Below, piece by piece: positions 54,118 through 64,000 of a DNA stretch of 64,000 bases (position 1 is the first letter of the stretch; each line of letters begins with the position of its first letter). The translations under genes were made by a program, and so were the position numbers. The stretch is taken from the NCBI RefSeq assembly GCF_001661345.1, contig NW_017962924.1:248001-312000 (forward strand), in the 5' to 3' direction. The DNA comes from Ascoidea rubescens DSM 1968 (Eukaryota > Ascomycota > Saccharomycetes > Ascoideales > Ascoideaceae). The notes below the pieces were generated by a model. The model was not told the DNA's origin. It worked only from the letters and a program-made list of their open reading frames with translations, and ran no database searches.

Positions 54118-56423
54118 TGTTTAGGAGGTGGTAGATATAGCAGAGGGGCTGCCAATAAAAGAGAGACAGAAAAAGAAAGAAAGAAAGAAAAAAAGAAGAG
54201 GAGAGGGAGGAGGGAGGAAAGAGATTGGTGTATGATTTGAAGGTTGATGAGAGCAAAAAGTAGTGGGTTGTAATAGGATAATAAAGTTTGTTGAGACCTT
54301 AAATTAATTGAGATCCGATTTTAAAATTTGAAAAAAGCTCTCAAAGAGCAAAAGGAAGTGAGGAGGAAAATTTCAAAGAGAAGTGAAGCACAGCCAGAAG
54401 AGCAGTAGAAAGAACAGCAGGAGTGTAGCTAAGAGAAGGTGCAGTTTCCGGTGAGAGAGAGGGTGGTGGTGGTAAAGCTGATTGGAGAAGAAGGGAGAAT
54501 GAAGAGAAGAGAGAAAGATGTGGGAAATGAGAAATTAGAAATGAGAAGAAAAATGAGAGAGAAAGTGGCAGAGTTTGGTTTGATGAGCTAGAAAGCAGAA
54601 ATGAATTGAAAAGGAAATGATATGGAAGTGATGAGAAAAAGCTGTGGAAATGATATGAAACTGGAATTAGATTTAAAGCGAATTTAGTCCTTAGTTCTAG
54701 GATTCGAGAAGGGGATAAAGGAGGGTTTATATACCAAAAAAGGCCAGTGGAGGAAAGATAGAATAGGTGGTAATGGTGATTGTGAGATTGGTGAAACTGG
54801 CTATTGAAACCAGTGGGAGTAGGTAGCAACTAGAAATAGAGCTAGTAGAACTAAGATGTAGGAAACAAGAAGTAAAGACAGTAAGAATACCATTTACAAT
54901 TTGCAAAGTCTAAAAAATTATTGAAATATAGGCTACAGAAGTTAAAGACATTAAAAGAAAAATTAAAGAGCATGAAAACAAGAGAAATGTTACCAAACAC
55001 AACCTTTTGAGAAATCTTAAACGTTTTAACTTTCTTCAACATAGCAGTGTGATTTGGCACTTTCCACTAAGTTTTGGAGCAGACATAACAGACATAAAGA
55101 CCATGGAGCCCAAGAGCATGAGCTTCAGGAGCATAAGGGTCAGAACTAGAGCCCACACAAGGCTTTCGCTCGATATTAAAGTGCTCTTTCTCTTTGTTAG
55201 CAAGTCTGGGGAAGCAAAATAGCTCATGGGAGCAGATGATCTCAGCAAGAGAGATCGTCTTGGTTAACAGTTGGAAATGACTAGCAATTGGTGTTTGTTG
55301 GGCTCGACCTGGTTGCTGGATTCTTGTGTTTCTGCTTCTAGTGTTGTGATTGTCGTGAGCACTGCGATGTTTGGATCCAGTAAAAAAGAATGAATTGGGA
55401 AATTCGTTTTCATCTGGATGGCCAATTAGACTTGGTGCTCACATTATGGTTTCCTGATATTGTAATATCCAAAGTTGAAAAAGGGTGCTATGCTTTTCCC
55501 TTTGCTTTATTGCAGACTCATTCAGATCAATCAGACTCTTGGAGAAAATTGTACAGGACTATATGCTCACAGAATAAGGTTAACAATGGGAATTGCATTC
55601 CCCAGGTTATCGTTTATCCAGTAATTACCATACAAAAACCATAAAAACCCACAAATCTCTTGCACAACAACAGTAGGCAATGCATCACCAAAATAGATCC
55701 GGAGCCAGTAATCTAACGTCAATGAAGCCTTACGCTAGCTAGAAATTGAGAATCAACATGAGGACCAACATGAGAGCCATAAACACAAACAGCTCTGATT
55801 ATCCAGATATTACAATGTCCTCGCCTCAATTCCTCCGGCAATACTTCATGTAGCTGTTATCAGCAGCTGTATTTCCCTGGCTATTGTTTCCTCCCCAATC
55901 GTCTTGCCAGTGCTCTGTTTCTGAGAACAAAACTCTACCCATTGCCTCCTGCTAACTTTATTCCTCTTATTCTCTTTGATGCTGCGATTCTGCTTGCTTT
56001 TCGGATAAGGCCCGCAGCGAATGCCTTTTGCCGGCCCAGGCTGCCTTGTGTATTCCGGTTGTGTTCCGGCACTACCGACCTGCTGCTTCTCAGACCAAAT
56101 CGTAAACCGGTCTCGGCTGCACACCACCCGCATCGGCGTGGGCTGCCGTCTCCTCGATGCCGTTCTTGTGGCTGGAACACGTCGGGTTTTTCCGAAGTCA
56201 ACTACTGTATCACTGTAGTTGTGCATGCTTATGCATGAAAAATATATCTGCTTAAAAAATAATCCCATGTTCTCGCACTTTGTGATTGTCCGTCATCCAC
56301 AGACATGGTTTCTTTAACTTTCATATAATATTACGGTGCCCTTTATTTTTTGTTTTCTCTTTGTTTGTTTATAAATACTAGTAATACAAATAAATTAATC
56401 TAATGAACCTACCTTTCAAGTGC
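54118..56423. other. Long intergenic region upstream of the zinc-finger gene
   Basis: 2.3 kb without a recognised gene. The part next to the zinc-finger gene (54130-54600) is GA-rich on the plus strand, producing a Ser/Leu/Phe-rich shadow frame on the minus strand. The middle is unremarkable. A GC-rich island lies at about 55960-56180. A regulatory gene with a long upstream region is common in yeasts. An unrecognised non-coding RNA or intron-rich gene cannot be excluded. Confidence 0.45.
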
Positions 56424-58778
56424 TTACCTAGATCTTAAATCGTTCACTTCAAATGGTAGCCCCGACTTGACTACCACATGTCCATTGGTGTACTTGAATC
56501 GGTTGCTTTTGATATTCATTATCTTACTGAACTTAGTTCTTGAACATACAGAATACAAATTTCTCTCATGATGAGGATGAAATCCTCGAAGTTTGCATTT
56601 CTTCATTATCTCTAATCCGTGTGGATCCGATATCCTAAACACTCCAAAATCTGGAATTGCATTTGGTGCAACAACTATTGCTATGGCCTCTGGCAACATT
56701 GTTTGATATCCATTTTGTGTGTGCAAGTCAACACTACTTAAAAAACATGATTGAGTAGGATGTGTATGAATCCATCCAAGCGTGATCAATTCATTGATAC
56801 TAGCAAATTCCATTAATTTGATTTCATCAACAGCTTGACAAGTATTTGAACTGGAAACTTGATCTGGAATAATTAAATTCGTTATGAAATATCTGTCTTC
56901 AATTAATTTCCCAAATAATATACCACATGTTTCTAAATTATTTTTGGTATTTTTTTTAGAAATCTTAATAAACTCCTTTTTAATTTCATATGGTAAATAA
57001 ACTGCCTTTAATATTAATCCTCCTTCTGTCATGGATATATTTTCATTTCCATTTTCATTTTCATTTTCATTTTCATTTTCATTTTTATTCAAATTTAACT
57101 TTAACTTCAAATTAGAATTTAACCCACTATCTTCATTATTTAAACTACTAATATCTTCTATATCATTAATATCATTAATATCATTTATATCACTTATATC
57201 ATCAAATTCGTTAAAATCAATATTATTAATATCATTGATGATACTATCATCATCAATATTATCATAGAAATAACTATTTTCACTATTATGATTTTCGTTT
57301 AAATTATTATCATCATTATTATTATCATTATTATTATTATCATTATTATTATTAGTAGTAGTATTAGTAGTGACAGGAATATTATCATTATTATTAATAT
57401 GATTAGGATTTAAATTGAAACTAGATGCTTGAGATCCCCCGAATGAACCTAACTGAGGATCACTAAATTTAGAATAATCTATCGTTGGTGAAGAAATTGA
57501 TGGATATTCAGGAAAATAAGAAAGTTGTTTATTATTATTATTATTATTATTGTTATTGTTATTGTTATTGTTAATAGTACCATTAGTATGAGCATAAGCA
57601 TGAGCATGAGGATGACTATAATTATTCATAACATTATTACTGTATTGAACAGGTTTCGTCCCATAAACATTACTTTTATAATCTCCATATCCCTCGGAAT
57701 CACCATAATCCTCAGATTCTTCTGAGCCCTCATAGTCTTCATACTCATTGTAGTCATCGAACTCTCCGGGATTACTATAAATTCTGCTCCTTAAGTGATT
57801 ATTATTATAATTATTTAATATTTCTTTTGAATGGCCATTATCTGATATATATTCTGAATCATTTCTAATATAATCATCAATATAATCGTCAACGTAATCG
57901 TCAACATAATCGTCGACATAATCGTCAATGTACTTTTCAACATATCTATCAGTATCATTTTGATTGCTAAAATTTAAATTTTTCAATTGCTTTGGGTTCC
58001 CATTATCACGGCCCGAAATTATTTTATCATTAGTTAACGTTAATTTCAAGTTATAATTTGGATCATTTATTTTTAATTGATTTTGGTAATCTGCAGCTTC
58101 TTTTTCAAATAAATCCTTAGCTTCATCTAATAAATTTGAATGAAGAATTTTTTTGTTTGAGTTTCCATTGCTTTTCACTTTTCTCTTTTCATTTATTTGA
58201 TTTTTTTTAATAAATTCCAAATTATTTAAATATTCGCCAATTTCTTCATTAATTAATATTTTCAAGTTTTTAGAGTTTTCATAACTCCTCTCGATTTCCC
58301 CGAGTAATCCAAGATACAACGAATCTTTTTTATCCCCAAGTAGAAAAAATTGAGGGATCTTTTTCAAAATCAAATCAGTAAATCTCAAATAAAAAATATA
58401 TGCTTCTGGATAATCACCATATTTATATCTTTCATCAGCCTATATCATCAGTAAGAAAACAATAGAAAAAAGAAATTTAAGAGAGAATGAGTTAAAAGTT
58501 AGTATTTATTATTGGTGAAAAATTCAATTTTTAATCAAGATAAATAAAAAAAAGAAAAGATTGACAGCTAAAATGCAATCAAACATGCAACAAAAAATAC
58601 GATAATAGCAATAATAACAGTAATTACATTGATAACCATACAAAGCTAATTTACATACTTCACTGAGAAGCATATGAGCAATTTCTACCCACGCTTTGTA
58701 GGTACCTTGAGTGGAAAAGCTATAGGAATATGCTTCGCTTTCCAATTTTTTGATCGACCGAGGACATCCCTTTTCCAT
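56424..58778 (-). CDS. SST2: AMSH/Sst2-type K63 deubiquitinase (MIT-like + JAMM), two exons
   Basis: Zn2+-dependent deubiquitinase of the AMSH family acting on endosomal K63-linked ubiquitin. The gene is spliced on the minus strand: exon 1 is 58659-58778, exon 2 is 56424-58439, giving 711 residues. Exon 1 (MEKGCPRSIKKLESEAY ... YKAWVEIAHMLLSE) joins in phase with ADERYKYGDYPEAYIFYLRF to complete the N-terminal MIT/USP8-dimerisation helix bundle. The 219-base intron has a GTATGT donor, a canonical TACTAAC branch site (complementing 58498-58504) and an ATAG acceptor. The middle is Asn/Asp-rich. The catalytic domain starts near GGLILKAVYLPYEI and contains ETCGILFGKL, the JAMM motif HTHPTQSCFLSSVD and the family's GFHPH. 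A frame that begins only at 58388 would lose half the MIT domain and has no ATG there. S. cerevisiae lacks this enzyme; S. pombe has Sst2. Confidence 0.88.
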
Positions 58779-59099
58779 TATCAAACAAGCATTGTATTGT
58801 CTAACCAAGCAACCCAAACAAACATAGCAGCACCAAATAAAACGAGCATACAGAAGATACCATATTTATATCAGTCTTTTTGGAAGAGTAAACAAAAGAG
58901 AACCGCAACTGCAATCGCTGTCCCGTTCCGCTGGAAATCGCAGTTCTGCGCCCGAAAAGCGGCGGTTTTTTTTGGAGACTCCGCCGGGAGCCTGATCCGC
59001 TGCAGTGGTGTTTCCCATTGTAGTGGGTTTTATCCATTGCGGTGGGTTGCATCCATTGTGCTAGTGCTGGTTTTGCTGCCTGTGCTACCAGAAGGGTTT
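58779..59099. promoter_or_regulatory. SST2 promoter with GC-rich island and 19-bp repeats
   Basis: 321 bases between VPS38 (3' end) and SST2 (5' end). The GC-rich part is about 58900-59070. A 19-bp unit beginning CCATTG occurs three times at exact 19-base spacing, starting at 59014, 59033 and 59052, the last copy partial. Confidence 0.5.
59014..59070. repeat. 19-bp tandem repeat, three copies
   Basis: Units start CCCATTGTAGTGGG, TCCATTGCGGTGGG and TCCATTGTGCTAGT. The period is exactly 19. The third copy contains CCATTGTGCT, also found in two other GC-rich islands of the window. Confidence 0.65.
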
Positions 59100-61586
59100 C
59101 TAACGGTCTTTGGAAGCAAGGTAAAGCAACAACGTTTTGAGATTCCCCAAGATGTTCCGGCTTTCAGGAACCACCAATCCTTCTTCGTGACACAACTGCT
59201 CGATGTTCTTGTTCAACAATATCAAACCGTACTCAAACTTGTACAAGTAGTTTTGATTGTCCTTCAACCAAAGTGGGAATATCTTGCTGCTCGATATCTT
59301 TGAGATTGGATCGTAAATATACGACTTGGATCCCAAGAAAGTCATGGGATACCTTAGCGGTATTGACAAGTACAATGCAATGAGATTAACCAATTTAACA
59401 ACAAATCCCATGGCTGAATCGATTTCGATCTCCTGGTATGTTGTTAGTAGTAAGTTATTGTCAATTCTGTTGGATTTGTATGATGATGTCAGTGATAGTA
59501 TTGAAAACAAATCCTTTCTTGTTGAATAAACAGAAGCTCTAGTTGAAGTCGCAGTTGAGGCTGCATTTATGTTGCTGATTGTAGCAGTTAATGGCGAATT
59601 TGCAAGATCAACTGAATTTATTGTCTCATTATCGCGACCAGATACCGCTGAGTCATTCAATGTGTTAACCGAGCTTATTGAATTTCTTCTTGAATTGATA
59701 TTTCTATTGATTTTGGTTTTCTTATTGATAATATTTAATATAGGATAATTTTTAAAGATATTTGATAATAGCGAAAGGCTTAAATTTAATATGGTGAATT
59801 CAAATGGATTTCTTGCATCATTCTGAATTGGGAAGACATCCATTAAATATTTAAAGACTTTGTTTGATAACATATTATTCATTTTAATATTCATAATTTC
59901 ATATTCATTAAGATATTCTCCATACAATTTCTTTTCTTTTAATACCTCTTTTCTTAAAGATAAAAATAGTGTATTATAATTTTCATTCTCATCACCATTC
60001 TGGTAGCCATAATCATAATCAATATCGCTGTCATCATCATCATCATCATCATCATTATCATTATCATTATCATCATTGATGTCAATGCTGTTGTCATTAT
60101 TAATATCAATATTACCATTCACTTTTAACTGAATAATATCAATATTCTTACAAATTTCATCATAACCATCATTATTGTTATCATCTTCATCTTCGATTAA
60201 AAGTATTTTCTTTTTATACACCAATTCTTGTTTCAACTTTTCTTTAAAATTTTCCAAGTCATTTAATCTTTTTTTTTCGGCTTTTAGAAATGTTTTTAAT
60301 TGATTAATTTTAAGACTGATCGTTGAGTTTAGTTTGCTTTGAGGTATCAATATTTTATCAAACTTATTATCAAACGGAATAAGATTACGATTATGGTTAT
60401 TATTGTTATCATTATCATTATCATAATTAAAAACAATATTTTTATTCAAAGTATCCTCAATTTTTGAGTTCAATTTATATATAATTTTTCTTAAATCTTC
60501 AATGCAAGATAAAAGATTTGTGATCTTAATTAATGAGTCAAAAGATAATGACGAAACATTTTTAGTAAAATTATTAATTGAGGTAGCTGAAGAAACTACA
60601 GATAAAGATCGTGAGATTTTGTTATTATTAAATGCCTGATTTTTAGATTTATTATCAATTTCATAAATATTTTTAAAATTTAAACCATAAGGTAATAAGT
60701 AACACCCGTCTTTTAATGAAAGAATTATAATATTTTTCTGATAATTAAGATAATTTAGAAAAGATGAACTGAAAATATTGGGGTTTCTAGATAAATTTGA
60801 CAACTGAAGGTTAAATGAAGAAATTGAAGAGGCTGAAGAAAAATTATTATTATTATTGTCCAAATTATTAAGATTATTATTATGCAGGGATGAATTTAAA
60901 TTGTGATATTTTTTGGATTTTTCTATATTAAATTGCAAAGATTGTATGTCATTATCGAGATAAATCAAGTTTGATAAGTTGATATTTATTGATATTATTA
61001 AATTCCATAGATTATTATTATTATTATTAGTAGTATTATCATCGTTATTACTGTACCTTGCCCAGATTTTTAAATTTAATTGAGAAAACCTAGTTAAATT
61101 TGAAAGATTAATTTCTTTGAGAAACTGCAAAAAATTGAAATTAATATCAATGAAATTTGGATTTAAATTGTTTGGAATGATTTCACTTATATAAAATGGA
61201 GAATTATGTATTATTTTGATTTTTTGATTTTTGATTACAATCGAATGTAGTGAGAAAAATGAATCAAGTAATCTAGAATCATTTAAGGATTTTAAATTAG
61301 TGTTGTTATAATCATTGTCTATTATATTATCATGTTCATTCAATTCCCCTTTCAAGTCAACATTGGAATTATTTAAATTTTCATTTAGACCTTGAGATTT
61401 TCTTATTGAAGAAGATAAAATTGAAATATTTGTTGATTTAAAGCCATTTGCAGTATCAAGGGTATCAGCAGCATCATTACTGTTGTCGTCTTCGTTGTCT
61501 TTATCATTATTATGATTGATATCTATATTATTCAAGAATAAGTTTCTAATCGATATACTTTTGATATGACGAATTCTTCTTTGCAT
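59100..61586 (-). CDS. VPS38: Probable Vps38 (UVRAG homologue), PI3-kinase complex II subunit
   Basis: Probable Vps38, which directs the Vps34-Vps15-Vps30 PI 3-kinase to endosomes for vacuolar protein sorting. The 828-residue product starts MQRRIRHIKSISIRNLFLNN, the typical Vps38 beginning. The middle has a Lys/Glu/Leu coiled coil (LKAEKKRLNDLENFKEKLKQ ... EVLKEKKLYGEYLNEYEIMN). The C terminus carries the UVRAG/Atg14 block: IEIDSAMGFVVKLVNLIALYLSI then PLRYPMTFLGSKSYIYDPIS, FPLW, YLYKFEYGLILLNKNIEQLC. That block and its place near the end are diagnostic. Long Asn/Asp-rich inserts make it almost twice as long as S. cerevisiae Vps38 (439). Atg14 is less likely because the N-terminal Cys motif is absent. 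Confidence 0.78.
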   Translation of the reverse strand: MQRRIRHIKSISIRNLFLNNIDINHNNDKDNEDDNSNDAADTLDTANGFKSTNISILSSSIRKSQGLNENLNNSNVDLKGELNEHDNIIDNDYNNTNLKSLNDSRLLDSFFSLHSIVIKNQKIKIIHNSPFYISEIIPNNLNPNFIDINFNFLQFLKEINLSNLTRFSQLNLKIWARYSNNDDNTTNNNNNNLWNLIISININLSNLIYLDNDIQSLQFNIEKSKKYHNLNSSLHNNNLNNLDNNNNNFSSASSISSFNLQLSNLSRNPNIFSSSFLNYLNYQKNIIILSLKDGCYLLPYGLNFKNIYEIDNKSKNQAFNNNKISRSLSVVSSATSINNFTKNVSSLSFDSLIKITNLLSCIEDLRKIIYKLNSKIEDTLNKNIVFNYDNDNDNNNNHNRNLIPFDNKFDKILIPQSKLNSTISLKINQLKTFLKAEKKRLNDLENFKEKLKQELVYKKKILLIEDEDDNNNDGYDEICKNIDIIQLKVNGNIDINNDNSIDINDDNDNDNDDDDDDDDSDIDYDYGYQNGDENENYNTLFLSLRKEVLKEKKLYGEYLNEYEIMNIKMNNMLSNKVFKYLMDVFPIQNDARNPFEFTILNLSLSLLSNIFKNYPILNIINKKTKINRNINSRRNSISSVNTLNDSAVSGRDNETINSVDLANSPLTATISNINAASTATSTRASVYSTRKDLFSILSLTSSYKSNRIDNNLLLTTYQEIEIDSAMGFVVKLVNLIALYLSIPLRYPMTFLGSKSYIYDPISKISSSKIFPLWLKDNQNYLYKFEYGLILLNKNIEQLCHEEGLVVPESRNILGNLKTLLLYLASKDR

Positions 61587-62152
61587 AGGTTATAAATTAT
61601 AAATCGAGGTAGAATCAAAGTGAATAGAACAAATTAAGCAGTCTATCGTTATAACAAACATCAAAAATCATAAAGCTTCTTGGGATCAATTAATATACCA
61701 AATCTTGCAACAGCTGGATGAATTCTATGGATATCTCTGATCAAATCTGATCAAATCTGACAAAACTGTAAAAATTGCAATTCCTTTACAAACCCACTTT
61801 GATTGCGGGCTGTTCTCCGAAACACATCCACGAGGCCGGCAGAGCAAAATGCTGCTTTCTGCTGCCAGTCGCGTTACTGTTTGTGTTTCCTCTGTTTCCT
61901 CTGTTTCTCCTGCTTCCTCTGCTTCTTACTCTCTCGCTTCTTTTTCTTTTGTTGCATTTGAAGCTTGCAGGCGACAGTAGTTAAGGCCGACAGATGCTTC
62001 CTATAGTTAAGGCCGGGCATGTTGCTTCTCCAGCTGTTTCTGCTTCCCGGCCCCCGGATACAGAAAAAGATTTGCCTTTCGAAGTGCTTGGAAAAGCAAT
62101 GCTATTGTGTTGTGAAAACTATATATATACGTAGACCATCATTTGATGTGCC
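61587..62152. promoter_or_regulatory. VPS38 upstream region with GC-rich island and short direct repeats
   Basis: 566 bases. A TCTGATCAAA repeat (about 61734-61760), then GC-richer DNA at 61790-62070. TAGTTAAGGCCG occurs twice, at 61978-61989 and 62004-62015. The right end also holds the 3' flank of YME2. No gene recognised. Confidence 0.45.
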
Positions 62153-64000
62153 TCAGCGTTTTTTGGAAAGACTTTTAATCTCTGCTTCGCTGCTTTCAAT
62201 GACTTTGGTGCTTTCAGAGATCTTGTTGGCCAAATGGCTTACTCTTGTCTTGAATTCCTTGTTGTTAACTGCATACCCCAATCCTTTGATCTCATCTTCC
62301 CATGTTTTGATTCTGTTCACCTCGAATTTGATTAAATTGGTCAAATAGGAGGTTTCCAACACATTATATATTTTTTGGTCGTTCACAATGTTGTTGAAGG
62401 CTGCTCTCAATAATGGTTTTCCCGGTTTAATCTTATCAATAACACCCCTATCTTTGACTATTCGGATCAAATTCTCTCTTTCCAACTTGGATAAAACCTC
62501 AATTGAGTTGCTCTTGAATAATGGCAAGTGATAGACCTTAGAATAAGGGATAGCCTCTTCTTCCGATAATAATTTGATTATATTCCATGCTTGAGCTGAC
62601 TCAAGTAAATTGTTATTCCGTATTATAAAAATTTGTGTCACTTGTTCAGCAGTCTGTTTGATCATTTCATCCAATGCTTGTTTGGGTAATTCTCCAGACT
62701 TTACTCTTCTTACAAATGCTTGTAAATCTAACATTCTACCACCGATAGGTCCTAACGCATCATCTAATTCAATCAACTGATATCTTGGTATTCCAAATCC
62801 ACTCTCAAATTTTTTATTGTTGATACCTGTATTAATACCGTTATTACGAATATCATCAACATGTTTGGAACTGCTGCCATTCATTAATTGATTCAAAACA
62901 TACTCTCTTGAAGAATCGGTTGACGCATCTTCTAAAGTCGAAACCTTAAACACTTGATTTGGTAATGAATCTGCTAGTAATTGTAAACTGCTAACATCCT
63001 CGGTTAAAAATATAACTTGTGCAAGGTTCATTGAAACTAATAGGGCTGCCCAATCCGCTATCTCTTTATAAACAAATGAATAGTTATCGGATTTAGACAA
63101 AAATCTATCAATAACAATTATGGGCTTTTCTTCTGGATGCTGTTGCAAATAATCTTCTTCTTTCAAATAACTCATTGATAAACTATTGTCATTCGCACTC
63201 CTATTCCCATTCCTATTTAGATTGATTTTATTACCAATGCCGCTTTTGACCAATGGTCTTTTTGATGTTTTATCATAATTTTTTAATGAAATCTTTCGAA
63301 TCGCCATCATTGTTGAGTTAAGCATCGCTTTAAATTGGTTCTCTACTGTTTCTGATAATCCGCTTTTACTTCCTGTAAAACCCTGAACACCTAAATCAAT
63401 CATCTTGTTTATTGAATTTAACCAAGAAAACTCTGGGAAATAACCAATTTGATCGGCAAAGTTTGATATAAATTGTCTTGGTCTTCTGGATTTGACTATC
63501 TTATCCAAATCAATATATAATACATTGTCTTTATCCTTTAAGGCATGTTTAATAACCATTTCATGTTTACCTCCGCCTCTTGGGCCTTTTACTACAATAA
63601 AAGTGTTAACATTTTCAGATAACCATAATCGTAACTCTTGAATTTTGCTAATTCTTTCCGGCCATAGTTGTTTTGTATGATCAATTTCATAGTCATCTTG
63701 TAAATTTATCATATTTTGAATTGATGATATAGTTTCTTTAGTAATTTTGGTAATATAACTGAAAATAAAATTATTTTCAGCATTGTTTAGTACTTTACGA
63801 TATCTTTGGGTGATTTTTTCTTCTATAAACCATTCCCGGATTGGATCAAATATCATCACAGCAAATGTAGCCAATACAGCTATTAAAAATGGAATTGAAA
63901 TCTTTGTATGGTTCATAAATGCATCTTTTAGAATATTGTGAGTTATGATTTTTTCATATTTAATATGAATTACGGTATCGTTTAATTTTAACCCAGTTAT
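62153..64000 (-). CDS. YME2: Yme2/Rna12 mitochondrial inner-membrane protein, 5' end beyond the window
   Basis: Yme2 (Rna12) is an integral inner-membrane protein that affects mitochondrial DNA nucleoid structure and escape. The frame stays open to the right edge; 28 codons lie upstream of the ATG at 63916 (ending HNILKDAF), so that ATG is internal and the gene, including its N-terminal RNA-recognition part, continues outside. Visible features are a membrane segment (SIPFLIAVLATFAVMIFDPI), IREWFIEEKIT, a P-loop-like GPRGGGKHEMV, then YIDLDKIVKSRRPRQFI, a Walker B-like PIIVIDRFL and the C-terminal blocks YQLIELDDALGPIGGRMLDL, QAFVRRVKSGE and RAAFNNIVND. These match the Rna12/Yme2 family. The C terminus is a short Lys/Ser/Glu coiled tail. 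Confidence 0.9.
   Translation of the reverse strand: MTGLKLNDTVIHIKYEKIITHNILKDAFMNHTKISIPFLIAVLATFAVMIFDPIREWFIEEKITQRYRKVLNNAENNFIFSYITKITKETISSIQNMINLQDDYEIDHTKQLWPERISKIQELRLWLSENVNTFIVVKGPRGGGKHEMVIKHALKDKDNVLYIDLDKIVKSRRPRQFISNFADQIGYFPEFSWLNSINKMIDLGVQGFTGSKSGLSETVENQFKAMLNSTMMAIRKISLKNYDKTSKRPLVKSGIGNKINLNRNGNRSANDNSLSMSYLKEEDYLQQHPEEKPIIVIDRFLSKSDNYSFVYKEIADWAALLVSMNLAQVIFLTEDVSSLQLLADSLPNQVFKVSTLEDASTDSSREYVLNQLMNGSSSKHVDDIRNNGINTGINNKKFESGFGIPRYQLIELDDALGPIGGRMLDLQAFVRRVKSGELPKQALDEMIKQTAEQVTQIFIIRNNNLLESAQAWNIIKLLSEEEAIPYSKVYHLPLFKSNSIEVLSKLERENLIRIVKDRGVIDKIKPGKPLLRAAFNNIVNDQKIYNVLETSYLTNLIKFEVNRIKTWEDEIKGLGYAVNNKEFKTRVSHLANKISESTKVIESSEAEIKSLSKKR

Noticed and set aside
54341-54829. 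162-codon Ser/Phe/Leu-rich minus-strand frame
   Set aside because: Explained by GA-rich plus-strand DNA; no conserved pattern or plausible start context.
55846-56268. 140-codon minus-strand frame and overlapping plus-strand frames
   Set aside because: Coincident with a GC-rich island where stops are rare on all frames; no recognisable protein.
58524-58817. Separate 97-codon gene upstream of SST2
   Set aside because: It begins at a TTG and reads through the SST2 intron; its useful part is exon 1 of SST2.

Overview
The window is nuclear DNA of a budding yeast (Saccharomycotina). It is strongly AT-rich, mostly single-exon genes lie close together, and nearly every recognisable protein has a Saccharomyces or Candida counterpart (SAM37, YFH7, BUD20, VCX1, CEM1, CIT3, PDH1, TIM21, LST7, INP2, IES1, VPS38, YME2). 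The few introns have yeast-type signals (GTACGT, GTAAGT or GTATGT donors; AACTAAC or TACTAAC branch sites). Long Asn runs written in AAT codons occur in several regulatory proteins. I cannot name the species. CTG codons looked scarce in the stretches I read and none fell at a decisive conserved position, so I cannot tell whether CUG is reassigned. Retention of an AMSH/Sst2-type deubiquitinase, which S. cerevisiae lacks, argues against a close Saccharomyces relative.

Layout. 0-4 kb: 3' end of ARC40, spliced RPS10 (eS10) and SAM37. 4-9.5 kb: a gene-poor accessory stretch with two decayed genes, a protein-kinase-like gene on the minus strand and a Dal5/Tna1-type transporter on the plus strand. 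9.9-19.7 kb: YFH7, an M24 aminopeptidase, BUD20, an unknown protein with a velvet-like pattern, a SurE-type phosphatase, VCX1 and CEM1. 20.8-22.5 kb: a recently broken GABA/polyamine permease of the Uga4 type. 22.7-25.5 kb: a very divergent calmodulin and an Eht1/Mgl2-type acyl hydrolase. 27.9-40.8 kb: three secreted wall carbohydrate enzymes (GH17, GH72, GH76) interspersed with TIM21, an intron-containing tRNA-Arg(CCG), INP2 and LST7. 41.8-45.7 kb: spliced PMP3 and IES1. 46.4-51.1 kb: the divergent methylcitrate-cycle pair CIT3/PDH1. 52.2-64 kb: a C2H2 zinc-finger protein, a spliced SST2/AMSH deubiquitinase, VPS38 and the 3' part of YME2, which runs off the right edge.

How genes fit together. 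CIT3 and PDH1 catalyse consecutive steps of propionyl-CoA disposal in mitochondria and share one long GC-rich upstream region holding a near-perfect 22-bp palindrome with a CACGTG core. VPS38 and SST2 both act in endosomal/vacuolar sorting, and VCX1 and calmodulin in Ca2+ handling, but in these cases neighbourhood may be chance. TIM21, SAM37, CEM1, CIT3, PDH1 and YME2 are mitochondrial.

Non-coding signal. Six intergenic regions contain GC-rich islands that stand out from the AT-rich background (about 15.95-16.33, 26.64-27.26, 48.41-49.12, 55.96-56.18, 58.90-59.07 and 61.79-62.07 kb). Some share exact GC-rich words. They lie upstream of genes and may be promoter elements, replication origins or remnants of one repeat family. 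No retroelement, CRISPR array, rRNA or telomeric repeat was seen.
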